DNA of 5,419 bases from Auritidibacter sp. Marseille-P8566. Its GTDB lineage: Bacteria > Bacteroidota > Bacteroidia > Flavobacteriales > Flavobacteriaceae. A program made the position numbers and the translations under genes. The stretch is taken from assembly GCA_943325595.2 (NCBI GenBank), contig CALPQA020000170.1, positions 1 to 5,419 of the forward strand, in the 5' to 3' direction. Below the pieces are notes generated by a model. That model was not told the DNA's origin, did not search any database, and saw only the letters and a list, made by a program, of their open reading frames with translations. This document shows, one piece after another, positions 1 through 5,419 of this stretch (position 1 is its first letter; the number at the start of each line of letters is the position of its first letter).

Positions 1-196
1 TTACATCATCAAATGCATATTGAGTTACTAATGGAGATGATGCTGCGATTACTTGAGGGACAGTTCTGTTTGCCGTTAAATTTGGCTGTGTACAGTTTAA
101 AACTGGAACTTCATAACTATCATCGTTCACACAGCTAGATAATGTACCTAATGCAAGTGCTACGAAAAAAACTGATTTTAAAATATTTGTTTTCAT
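1..196 (-). CDS. Surface lipoprotein, DUF5689-like, N-terminal fragment (cut by window edge)
   Basis: Only the first 65 codons are present; the gene continues past the left edge. Starting at the ATG at 196, the protein opens with a Lys-containing n-region and a hydrophobic stretch (SVFFVALALG), then a lipobox ending in LSSC with the lipidated cysteine at residue 22. The residues after the cysteine are VNDDS. Acidic residues at +4/+5 resemble the export signal that sends Bacteroidetes lipoproteins to the outer face of the outer membrane, so surface exposure is likely. The pattern of a second cysteine around residue 35 after a DDSYEVPVL stretch recalls DUF5689 lipoproteins that sit beside TonB-dependent receptors in flavobacteria; this is recognition from memory on a short fragment. 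The gene follows the receptor after 16 bp on the same strand with no terminator, so the two are probably co-transcribed. By position it may play the ligand-capturing role that SusD proteins play elsewhere. An unrelated receptor-associated lipoprotein cannot be excluded. Confidence 0.75.
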   Translation of the reverse strand, partial: MKTNILKSVFFVALALGTLSSCVNDDSYEVPVLNCTQPNLTANRTVPQVIAASSPLVTQYAFDDV

Positions 197-212
197 AATG
201 TGTGTTTTCTAA

Positions 213-3107
213 TTAAAAATTAAGATATAAATTTACGAAATATGTTCTTCCGTAGCCATAAAAATATTTAGGTGCAAAAGCTGGGTAATTAGCAGGAACA
301 GCGGCAGATGTACTCGTTGCTGGAATTGCTGGAGTTGCGCTTGAAGCGTCCTGATTAAGTTGTCTGAAATTAGCATTTCTTGCTTGTTCAAATCCACCTG
401 TTTTATAAGTAACGTCTAAAACATTATTGATGCTTGCAAAGAAGCCTAATGTTTTTCCGTCAATTCTCCATGATTTTCCTCCGATAATGTTCAACAAAGA
501 AATTGGATCAAACTTTTCTTGTTTCAATAATTCTCTTCCTCTTTCAATTGTTGCTTCAGGGAAATTAAATCCTGTTGCTGGATTGATAAAGAAATTGCTT
601 GTTCTCATAATTGGAGAAATGTCCAAATAATTGTCAGCTAAATAATTAATATTTGCTCCAATATTCCAAAATTTAGGATCTCTGTATTCTACTCCAAATG
701 AATAGGCTTGTTGTGGCATACCCGCTTGTCTGTAGTTTTTCATTGTTGCAGTACCAAAATCTTTTACTGGGTTTGTATTATCCAATGTTGCTCTTGCATC
801 ATTTGTAATTAAAACCGTAGGATTGTTGTCGTAAGTATATTGACCGTAAGCAGCAGCAGCTGTTAACTTGATAGTTGAAGTAATTTGGTATTCAAAACCA
901 AGTTCTGCTCCAATGTTTTTCTTGCTAATATCTGTTACAGTTTCACTTACGAAAGCATTACTATCATTTGTATCTGTTGCGTCATCATTTCCAAAAATAC
1001 CATCTGCATAATAGAAAGAGGTTTCCGTAGCATTTTTAATTTTTGAATAATAAACAGTTGCTTTAGCTTTAATTTTTGGACCTCTAAATACATAACTTGC
1101 ATCAGCACTTGAAATATTTTCACTTTCAATTCCGTTTACAATATTATTGTTCAAACGAGCATTTGGATACGTATTTCTCAAAGATGGTGCTTTTGACATG
1201 TGTGCCGCATTAAAATTCAAGTAATGTTTACCTGTAATTTTATAGGTCAAACCCCCTTTAAAACCAAAGTTTTCAAAAGTTGTTTTATCGCTTTTACCGA
1301 AAGAATTTGTTGGATAATATCCGTTTTTATACAAACCTTCTCTTTGGTATGTAGAACTTGTAAAAGATTGAGCCAAATAGAAATCTACTTTTTTGTATGT
1401 AAATTTGAATTGTGTAAAAGCATCGATTACATCTGCAAACATATTGTAATTGTAACCGTATTTATCATTTTTTAGAACTTGTCTGTTTGGATTGTTCAAA
1501 TCAGATTGTTGTTGATCTGTAGTTGCTCCAAAAGTATCTATATCATTGAAATGCGTTCCACCTAACAAGTCTAAAAGTACTTGGAAATTGGCTGATTGTA
1601 ATTTTCTATAGGTTGCACCTGCATTCAAAACAATATTGTCATTGATTTGAGAGTTCAAAATGGTATTTGCTGTAAACGTTTTATCGTCAGTTCTGTCTTC
1701 GTATAAAACATATTTACTTTCTGATGGAGTACGACCAATTTCATTGCCATTCGCATCTAAAACTGCTGTTGAATTGGCTCTATACATTGCATTCCAGTCC
1801 ATTTGTGGGTTTGCAATAAAATTGGCTCTAGAAATAGCGCCATTTGCATAGTCTGGGGTAAACGCTCCAGAATTTTCGCCTGCATCAGCTGCATAAATTG
1901 AAGTCCAGTAACTTGGCAAATTTCTATAATATGTTGGATCAGGGCTATTGGCTCCTTGAAAATCAATTCTACTGTTTCCAATTTCTCCAAATTGGTAGGT
2001 AACATTAGTATTTAATTTGTTTTTAGCATTTATTTTCCAATAGTGGCTTAACATGAAAATTGGCTCTTCTACATTTTTAACTCTAGAATTTCTTTTTTCT
2101 CCATCTTGCCATCCCCAATAGGAATTGTATTTTGTTCCTGCTAAACTTGCAACTTCATCAGAAGTAGGCGAGTTTTTTGCTCTACTATTTTGAGCATAAA
2201 TAGAGGTAAAATTCAAACTGTGGTGGTCGTTAATTTTTTTCTCAACACTTGCAAAAAACGAATTTGCTGCATAGTTTGTTCCGTCAAAATAACCTTCGGT
2301 TGCCCAACGTCTTCCTGCTGAAATAACATAAGCCCATCCGTATTTATCCATTCCAGAAACGATAGTTCCCATTAATCTTCCCGTATAATTTGTATTTGTA
2401 CCTGAAGCAGAAATTCTTGAACCTGGTCTGAATATTGAAGCACGTGTATTGATTTCTTGTGTTCCTAGGACTCCACCAAAAGTGTAATCTGAAGGACCTG
2501 AACCTACTGTAAATTCTTGATTTCTTGTAGCATCATTCAATCCACCCCAATTACTCCATTGTGGTCTTCCATCACTAGCTTTATTCATTGAAACACCATT
2601 AATCATGGTATTAGAATACTCGCTGTCTAAACCACGGATTCTGAAACGAGCTTGCCCCCAATTGAAAGCCGCTGATTGTTGAAATACATCTCTTGAAGCT
2701 TGAAGCAAACTTGACGTATTTTCTGAACCGCTGTTGTCATCTGATAAATCACTCTCTGTGATTGTCACTAAACTAGATTGTTGTTCAAAGCTTTGATCTT
2801 CTTGAAGCGAAACAACGCCAAGATCAATCATTTTCCCTGCAACTACTTCAACTGGAAGTAATTGGTCTTTAAAACCCGTACTTCTAATTTGCAATAATTG
2901 ATTTCCCACAGTTACTTTTTCAAATGAAAACTTTCCATCAGCATCTGTAAGCTGTGTAAGATTTGTGTTTTGAATTGTAGCAACTACATTTTGTAATGGT
3001 TTTTGTGATTTTGCATCCAATACCTTTCCGGAAATTCCAGTAGGCCCTTGTGCAAAAACAAAAAACACTTGCATTACAAATAATGTACTAATAACAAGTT
3101 TTTTCAT
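213..3107 (-). CDS. TonB-dependent outer-membrane receptor with carboxypeptidase-like regulatory domain
   Basis: A complete 964-residue receptor that imports a ligand across the outer membrane using TonB/ExbBD energy. The order is: signal peptide (residues 1-19, cleavage at FA|Q); a CarboxypepD_reg-like beta-sandwich (about 23-101, starting GISGKVLDAKSQKPL and with the DADGKFSF turn); a plug domain (about 112-225) with the hallmark FRIRGLDSEYSNTMINGV at 155-172; then a long beta-barrel to the C-terminus, which ends in an alternating aromatic strand with terminal Phe (FVNLYLNF), as the BAM insertion signal requires. No separate STN domain and no certain TonB box are visible; VTITESDL near 114-121 is the best candidate. 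The ASRDVF (137-142) and NWGGLND (186-192) motifs resemble the receptor subfamily I associate with DUF5689 lipoproteins rather than classical SusC. The ATG at 3107 is chosen because the signal peptide starts there. The gene leads an operon with the lipoprotein and is divergent from the EEP enzyme. The substrate is not shown by the sequence; nucleic acid or a phosphoester is inferred from context. Confidence 0.93.
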   Translation of the reverse strand: MKKLVISTLFVMQVFFVFAQGPTGISGKVLDAKSQKPLQNVVATIQNTNLTQLTDADGKFSFEKVTVGNQLLQIRSTGFKDQLLPVEVVAGKMIDLGVVSLQEDQSFEQQSSLVTITESDLSDDNSGSENTSSLLQASRDVFQQSAAFNWGQARFRIRGLDSEYSNTMINGVSMNKASDGRPQWSNWGGLNDATRNQEFTVGSGPSDYTFGGVLGTQEINTRASIFRPGSRISASGTNTNYTGRLMGTIVSGMDKYGWAYVISAGRRWATEGYFDGTNYAANSFFASVEKKINDHHSLNFTSIYAQNSRAKNSPTSDEVASLAGTKYNSYWGWQDGEKRNSRVKNVEEPIFMLSHYWKINAKNKLNTNVTYQFGEIGNSRIDFQGANSPDPTYYRNLPSYWTSIYAADAGENSGAFTPDYANGAISRANFIANPQMDWNAMYRANSTAVLDANGNEIGRTPSESKYVLYEDRTDDKTFTANTILNSQINDNIVLNAGATYRKLQSANFQVLLDLLGGTHFNDIDTFGATTDQQQSDLNNPNRQVLKNDKYGYNYNMFADVIDAFTQFKFTYKKVDFYLAQSFTSSTYQREGLYKNGYYPTNSFGKSDKTTFENFGFKGGLTYKITGKHYLNFNAAHMSKAPSLRNTYPNARLNNNIVNGIESENISSADASYVFRGPKIKAKATVYYSKIKNATETSFYYADGIFGNDDATDTNDSNAFVSETVTDISKKNIGAELGFEYQITSTIKLTAAAAYGQYTYDNNPTVLITNDARATLDNTNPVKDFGTATMKNYRQAGMPQQAYSFGVEYRDPKFWNIGANINYLADNYLDISPIMRTSNFFINPATGFNFPEATIERGRELLKQEKFDPISLLNIIGGKSWRIDGKTLGFFASINNVLDVTYKTGGFEQARNANFRQLNQDASSATPAIPATSTSAAVPANYPAFAPKYFYGYGRTYFVNLYLNF

Positions 3108-3113
3108 AAATAG

Positions 3114-3136
3114 AATTAAGGTTAGTCCCCTTAATT
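3114..3136 (-). promoter_or_regulatory. Start-proximal hairpin in receptor leader (hairpin B)
   Basis: Positions 3114-3121 (AATTAAGG on the plus strand) and 3129-3136 (CCTTAATT) form a perfect 8-bp inverted repeat around a 7-nt loop. In the receptor mRNA the hairpin would end 6 nt before the AUG at 3107, close enough to hinder ribosome loading. It overlaps hairpin A (3127-3161), so the two cannot form together. As DNA the same dyad could be a repressor operator. A role is inferred; the complementarity is seen directly. Confidence 0.45.
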
Positions 3137-3161
3137 TTTATAAATTTAAAGTAGTAAGGGG
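3127..3161 (-). promoter_or_regulatory. 5'-end hairpin in receptor leader (hairpin A)
   Basis: CCCCTTA (3127-3133) and TAAGGGG (3155-3161) form a perfect 7-bp inverted repeat with four G-C pairs and a 21-nt AT-rich loop. The distal arm lies at or just after the expected transcription start below the -7 element at 3166-3173, so the stem would cap the 5' end of the receptor mRNA. It uses bases 3129-3133, which hairpin B also needs. It could stabilise the transcript or act as the open state of a switch; both are inference. Confidence 0.4.
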
Positions 3162-3165
3162 GGAG

Positions 3166-3173
3166 CAAATTTA
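3166..3173 (-). promoter_or_regulatory. Candidate -7 promoter element for receptor-lipoprotein operon
   Basis: Read on the minus strand this is TAAATTTG, an exact match to the Bacteroidetes sigma-ABfr -7 consensus TAnnTTTG. It would start transcription near 3160, giving a leader of about 50 nt. No good -33 TTTG lies about 19-21 nt upstream, so the promoter may be weak or activator-dependent. In AT-rich DNA an exact match is suggestive, not proof. Confidence 0.5.
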
Positions 3174-3392
3174 CAAGAAATAATTAAATATTTCTTCATT
3201 CATTAAAAACTTATGTTAAACATGACCTTAAATTAACACAAAAACACATAAACCATTGTTTTTCAATGTTCTTATAGTATTAAAAAAACAAAAAAATGAG
3301 AAATTTTATACGCTTTTAGGGTGTATTTCAAAAATAGTGAACAAAAATGAATTTCTTAACCCTATAAAGTAAATGTGTAAGTAATAATATTT

Positions 3393-3400
3393 TACATTTG
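3393..3400 (+). promoter_or_regulatory. Candidate -7 promoter element for EEP gene
   Basis: TACATTTG matches the Bacteroidetes -7 consensus TAnnTTTG exactly. Transcription would begin around 3405, leaving a leader of about 40 nt before the ATG at 3445. As on the other strand, there is no clear -33 TTTG at the expected spacing, which suggests a regulator may be needed. The dyad at 3313-3322/3359-3369 lies immediately upstream. Confidence 0.5.
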
Positions 3401-3402
3401 TA

Positions 3403-3436
3403 TCCCAAAAGTTTAACATTGGGAAAAAACAAACTT
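3403..3436 (+). promoter_or_regulatory. Foldable EEP leader: hairpin with possible H-type pseudoknot
   Basis: TCCCAA (3403-3408) and TTGGGA (3419-3424) pair perfectly around a 10-nt loop. Within that loop AAGTTT (3409-3414) is the exact complement of AAACTT (3431-3436), which lies 8 nt before the start codon. The arrangement stem 1, loop-to-tail stem 2, with an A-rich connector (3425-3430), is that of an H-type pseudoknot. There is no spacer between stem 1 and the 5' half of stem 2, so one or two pairs would have to open. Function is unknown. Confidence 0.35.
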
Positions 3437-3444
3437 ACCTATTT

Positions 3445-4548
3445 ATGAAAATTAAACTCTTTTTAGTAGTACTATTCATTTCGCTTTCTTCAATTGCTTC
3501 TATAGCTCAGGAAAAAAAATATAAAGTACACACTGTAGCTTTCTACAATCTTGAAAATCTTTTTGACACCATCAATGGCCCCAATTTTGACGAAGAATAC
3601 TTGCCTCAAAAAGGTTGGACTTTAAAAAAATACAAACAAAAATTGGATAATTTAGGGCGTGTTTTACCACAGATAGGCACGAGCGACAAACAAAATGAAT
3701 CTCCTGTTCTTATTGGAGTTTGTGAAGTTGAAAACAGAGGTGTACTAGAGGATTTGGTAAAAAACTATCAATTCGCAGGAAAAGATTATGGTATTGTGCA
3801 TTATGATTCTCCTGACAAAAGAGGAATCGACGTTGCTCTGTTATACCAAAAAAAGTTTTTCAAACCTACTAGTTCTGTAAATGTTCCCTTATTAATTTAC
3901 AGAGACGAGGCCAAAACTAACAAAAAAGAAAAAATTGAAGTTGAAGAAAAAACTGACGACGTTGCGGAAACAACTTTAATAGACACAAGAGTATACACAA
4001 GAGATGTGCTTTTAGTAACAGGTCTTTTAGACGGTGAAGAAATAAATATTATGGTAAACCACTGGCCTTCTCGCTCTGGTGGCGAAAAAAAGAGCAGTCC
4101 TTTTAGAGAAGCCGCCGGTAGATTGGATAGAAAAATTATGGATTCTGTATATAAATCAAATCCAAATGCTAAGATAATTAGTATGGGAGATTTAAATGAT
4201 GGAAGTTACAATAAAAGTGTTAAAGAAGGAGTTGGCGCAAAACTTAAAAAAGAAGATGTAAAAGAATTTGGTGTATACAATCCTTTCGAAGAAATGGCTA
4301 GAAAAGGGAATGCTTCTTTATTTTATAGAGACTCTGGAGATATTTTTGATCAAATCATGGTTTCAGAATCTTTAATAAAAACGGATTATTCCTCATTCAG
4401 ATATTGGAAAGCGGGAATTTATAACAAATCTTTTCTAATTGAAACCGCAGGACAATACAAAGGGTATCCAAAGAGAAATTCTCCAGCCGAACCAGGTTTT
4501 AGCGACCACTTCCCTGTTTATATCTATTTGATTAAAGAGGTTAAATAA
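3445..4548 (+). CDS. Secreted endonuclease/exonuclease/phosphatase (EEP) family enzyme
   Basis: A 367-residue metal-dependent phosphoesterase of the DNase I-like EEP fold, which cleaves phosphodiester or phosphomonoester bonds. A signal peptide (residues 1-21, cleavage at SIA|Q) shows export. There is no lipobox and no obvious type IX sorting tail, so the periplasm is the likeliest site. The catalytic set is complete and in family order: FYNLENLFD (33-41, Asn35), IGVCEVEN (90-97, metal-binding Glu94 or Glu96), KRGIDVALLY (125-134), VNHWPSR (204-210, His206), MGDLND (247-252, Asp249/Asn251), DQI (302-304) and FSDHFPV (352-358, Asp354/His355). A Lys/Glu-rich insertion (about 155-176) separates core strands. 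The ATG at 3445 is chosen because the signal peptide begins there; only an A/T-rich stretch precedes it. It is divergent from the receptor operon and ends 6 bp before an intrinsic terminator, so it is probably monocistronic. The family includes DNases, RNases, sphingomyelinases and inositol phosphatases; the receptor context favours nucleic acid or another phosphodiester, as inference. Confidence 0.92.
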   Translation: MKIKLFLVVLFISLSSIASIAQEKKYKVHTVAFYNLENLFDTINGPNFDEEYLPQKGWTLKKYKQKLDNLGRVLPQIGTSDKQNESPVLIGVCEVENRGVLEDLVKNYQFAGKDYGIVHYDSPDKRGIDVALLYQKKFFKPTSSVNVPLLIYRDEAKTNKKEKIEVEEKTDDVAETTLIDTRVYTRDVLLVTGLLDGEEINIMVNHWPSRSGGEKKSSPFREAAGRLDRKIMDSVYKSNPNAKIISMGDLNDGSYNKSVKEGVGAKLKKEDVKEFGVYNPFEEMARKGNASLFYRDSGDIFDQIMVSESLIKTDYSSFRYWKAGIYNKSFLIETAGQYKGYPKRNSPAEPGFSDHFPVYIYLIKEVK

Positions 4549-4554
4549 TAACTG

Positions 4555-4585
4555 AAAGGGTTGGTTCATACTAACCCTTTTTTTT
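4555..4585 (+). terminator. Intrinsic terminator after EEP gene
   Basis: AAAGGGTT (4555-4562) pairs perfectly with AACCCTTT (4573-4580). Two further inner pairs (one G-U) leave a 6-nt loop, and an unbroken run of eight T (4578-4585) overlaps the 3' arm. The stem begins 6 bp after the EEP stop codon. It separates this gene from the dioxygenase downstream, which therefore probably needs its own promoter or read-through. Confidence 0.88.
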
Positions 4586-4611
4586 GTAAATTAGTATCTA
4601 AAAAAAATGTT

Positions 4612-5142
4612 ATGGGTGTTTTAAAACCTTTTAATCTCAATAAATGGATTGACGAAAACCGTCATCTTCTAAAACCTCCTGTTGGAAATAAAAATATTTA
4701 TGTAGATTCCGAAGATTACATTGTTATGATTGTGGCAGGTCCGAACGCAAGAAAGGATTATCATTACAACGAAACAGAAGAATTATTTTACCAACTTGAA
4801 GGTACTATTAAAGTTATTATTCAAGAAGATGGTCTTCGAAAAGAAATGGAACTTCATGCAGGTGACATGTATTTACACTCCGCTAAAATCCCACATTCTC
4901 CTATACGTTCTGAAGGGTCAATTGGATTAGTAATTGAGCGGAAAAGAGCTGGAAAAGGCTATACGGATGGTTTGCTTTGGCATTGTGAAAAATGCAACCA
5001 CAAACTTCACGAAGTTTACTTTGAATTGCATGATATTGAAAAAGATTTTTTACCCCATTATCAAAATTTTTATACATCTGAAAAGCTAAGAACGTGCACT
5101 AATTGTGGGACAATAATGGAAAGTGATTCAAGGTATTTATAA
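4612..5142 (+). CDS. nbaC: 3-hydroxyanthranilate 3,4-dioxygenase
   Basis: A 176-residue cytosolic cupin that opens the ring of 3-hydroxyanthranilate with O2 to give 2-amino-3-carboxymuconate semialdehyde, the precursor of quinolinate (NAD synthesis) or of further tryptophan breakdown. Residues align with the characterised Cupriavidus enzyme as I remember it: Fe(II) ligands His51, Glu57 and His95; substrate-binding Arg47, Arg99 and Glu109 (Glu110 there, one residue shifted). The second, rubredoxin-like iron site, found in bacterial and fungal members, is intact: Cys125-x2-Cys128 and Cys162-x2-Cys165. Length matches the bacterial family. The ATG at 4612 is chosen over an in-frame TTG at 4561, because the latter lies inside the terminator hairpin and would add 17 residues outside the family. 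It is preceded by an A-rich stretch (4600-4607) without a Shine-Dalgarno motif. A near-match to the -7 element (TAAATTAG, 4587-4594) could be its promoter, but support is weak. No other kynurenine-pathway gene is visible. The symbol follows bacterial usage; haao is the eukaryotic equivalent. Confidence 0.93.
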   Translation: MGVLKPFNLNKWIDENRHLLKPPVGNKNIYVDSEDYIVMIVAGPNARKDYHYNETEELFYQLEGTIKVIIQEDGLRKEMELHAGDMYLHSAKIPHSPIRSEGSIGLVIERKRAGKGYTDGLLWHCEKCNHKLHEVYFELHDIEKDFLPHYQNFYTSEKLRTCTNCGTIMESDSRYL

Positions 5143-5174
5143 AGTAATCTAAATTTTTTATCTTATAATTTCAC

Positions 5175-5210
5175 AAAAAAAATGCCCAAAATTTCTTTTG
5201 GGCATTTTTT
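5175..5210. terminator. Bidirectional intrinsic terminator between convergent genes
   Basis: A perfect 15-bp inverted repeat (5177-5191 with 5196-5210) has a 4-nt loop and a GCCC/GGGC core. T tracts flank it on both strands: six T at 5205-5210 on plus, eight on minus opposite 5175-5182. It sits 34 bp after the dioxygenase stop and 20 bp beyond the OmpA stop on the other strand, so it can end transcription from both directions. Confidence 0.92.
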
Positions 5211-5230
5211 GTAAATATGTTTATTATACT

Positions 5231-5419
5231 TTATTTCACAATTAAGAATTCTGAACGTCTGTTTTGTGCATATTCTTCTTCAGTACAATTTTCTTTACAG
5301 TCAACTTTTGGTTCTGTTTCGCCGTAACCTTTTCCAGAAATTCTAGCAGCTTCAACGCCTTTAGAAATTATATATTGAACAGTTGCTTTAGCACGTTTGT
5401 CTGACAAAATCAAATTGAA
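5231..5419 (-). CDS. OmpA-family peptidoglycan-binding protein, C-terminal fragment (cut by window edge)
   Basis: The last 62 residues and the stop codon of a larger protein are present; the frame is open to the right edge, so the true start is outside the window. The fragment begins F-N-L-I-L-S-D-K-R-A, which fits the OmpA-like domain signature NxxLSxxRA, whose Arg contacts the diaminopimelate of peptidoglycan. It continues with ISGKGYGETEP and ends with QNRRSEFLIVK. The two cysteines five positions apart (DCKENCTEEEY) just before NRRSEF are typical of Bacteroidetes OmpA proteins and may form a disulfide. The domain would anchor an outer-membrane protein or lipoprotein to the cell wall in the periplasm. 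The upstream part (barrel, TPR/PD40 repeats as in PorE-like proteins, or other) is not visible, so no specific gene is named. It is convergent with the dioxygenase and shares its terminator. Confidence 0.9.
   Translation of the reverse strand, partial: FNLILSDKRAKATVQYIISKGVEAARISGKGYGETEPKVDCKENCTEEEYAQNRRSEFLIVK

Larger units (their letters stand above)
3108..3444. other. Divergent intergenic regulatory region
   Basis: This 337-bp gap separates the start codons of the receptor (minus) and the EEP enzyme (plus). It is very AT-rich and I see no convincing gene, tRNA or CRISPR repeat in it. It contains a -7 promoter element for each direction, a foldable leader next to each gene, and between them several short dyads. 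These are ATGTT-A-AACAT (3213-3223), CATTG-N5-CAATG (3254-3268), and CTTTTAGGGT (3313-3322) facing ACCCTATAAAG (3359-3369, one bulged T). The last pair lies just upstream of the EEP -7 element, where an activator or repressor could bind. Dyads this short are common in AT-rich DNA, so none is assigned to a regulator. Confidence 0.7.

Noticed and set aside
427..2005. Several open frames of 60-91 codons within the receptor gene on either strand
   Set aside because: They overlap a full-length gene with clear domain structure, lack family motifs or sensible start contexts, and have the composition expected of shadow frames.
3213..3419. GTTTAACAT present on minus (3213-3221) and plus (3411-3419) as a possible shared operator or Pho-box half-site
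   Set aside because: A 9-mer of this composition is expected about once by chance in inverted copies within this AT-rich interval, and the two copies sit at different positions relative to their promoters.
3403..3436. preQ1 class I riboswitch, suggested by the small hairpin followed by an A-rich tail
   Set aside because: The loop lacks the conserved sequence expected for preQ1-I and the downstream gene has no link to queuosine, so only the generic pseudoknot-like geometry is kept as a finding.
4561..4611. In-frame TTG start at 4561 that would lengthen the dioxygenase by 17 residues
   Set aside because: It begins inside the terminator hairpin and the added residues have no counterpart in the family. 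The ATG at 4612 places all ligand residues at the expected numbering.
4730..4930. 66-codon plus-strand frame inside the dioxygenase gene
   Set aside because: It is out of frame within a well-supported gene and shows no recognisable motif.
5411..5413. TTG as start of a 60-residue OmpA-like protein
   Set aside because: The frame stays open to the window edge and the preceding Phe-Asn belongs to the NxxLSxxRA domain motif, so this is an internal Leu codon of a larger protein.
1..5419. CRISPR array, insertion sequence, tRNA or rRNA gene
   Set aside because: No spaced direct repeats, transposase reading frame with terminal inverted repeats, or cloverleaf-like sequence was seen on either strand.

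Overview
The window is AT-rich with A/T-rich, Shine-Dalgarno-poor start regions and matches to the Bacteroidetes TAnnTTTG -7 promoter element. Its gene content is a TonB-dependent receptor with a carboxypeptidase-like N-domain, an SSC lipobox lipoprotein and an OmpA tail of the NRRSEF type. Together these point to a Flavobacterium-like member of the Flavobacteriia. This assignment is inferred from style and gene content, not from a database match.

Layout. Positions 1-3107 are a minus-strand pair: a complete 964-residue TonB-dependent receptor (3107 to 213) and, 16 bp downstream, the first 65 codons of a lipoprotein that resembles the DUF5689 family and runs off the left edge. A 337-bp divergent intergenic region (3108-3444) holds one -7 promoter element for each direction, several dyads, and a foldable leader next to each start codon. 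On the plus strand follow a secreted endonuclease/exonuclease/phosphatase (EEP) fold enzyme (3445-4548), a strong intrinsic terminator (4555-4585), and a complete 3-hydroxyanthranilate 3,4-dioxygenase (4612-5142). A perfect 15-bp hairpin with a T tract on each side (about 5175-5210) separates this gene from the convergent C-terminus of an OmpA-family protein (5231-5419, minus, cut by the right edge).

How the genes may work together. Receptor, surface lipoprotein and divergently transcribed EEP enzyme look like one functional module. The lipoprotein would capture a ligand outside, the receptor would import it using TonB energy, and the EEP enzyme would hydrolyse phosphoester bonds, probably in the periplasm because it has a plain signal peptide and no visible sorting tail. 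Extracellular nucleic acid or another phosphodiester is the most economical substrate, but this is inference. The dioxygenase (kynurenine/quinolinate chemistry) and the OmpA protein look like unrelated neighbours fenced off by terminators.

The least expected signal lies in the two leaders facing each other across the divergent region. The receptor leader contains two overlapping, mutually exclusive inverted repeats, one ending 6 nt before the start codon. The EEP leader contains a hairpin whose loop is complementary to sequence just upstream of its start, as in an H-type pseudoknot. Both leaders also share ACTWACCT and an identical 13-mer across the start codon.
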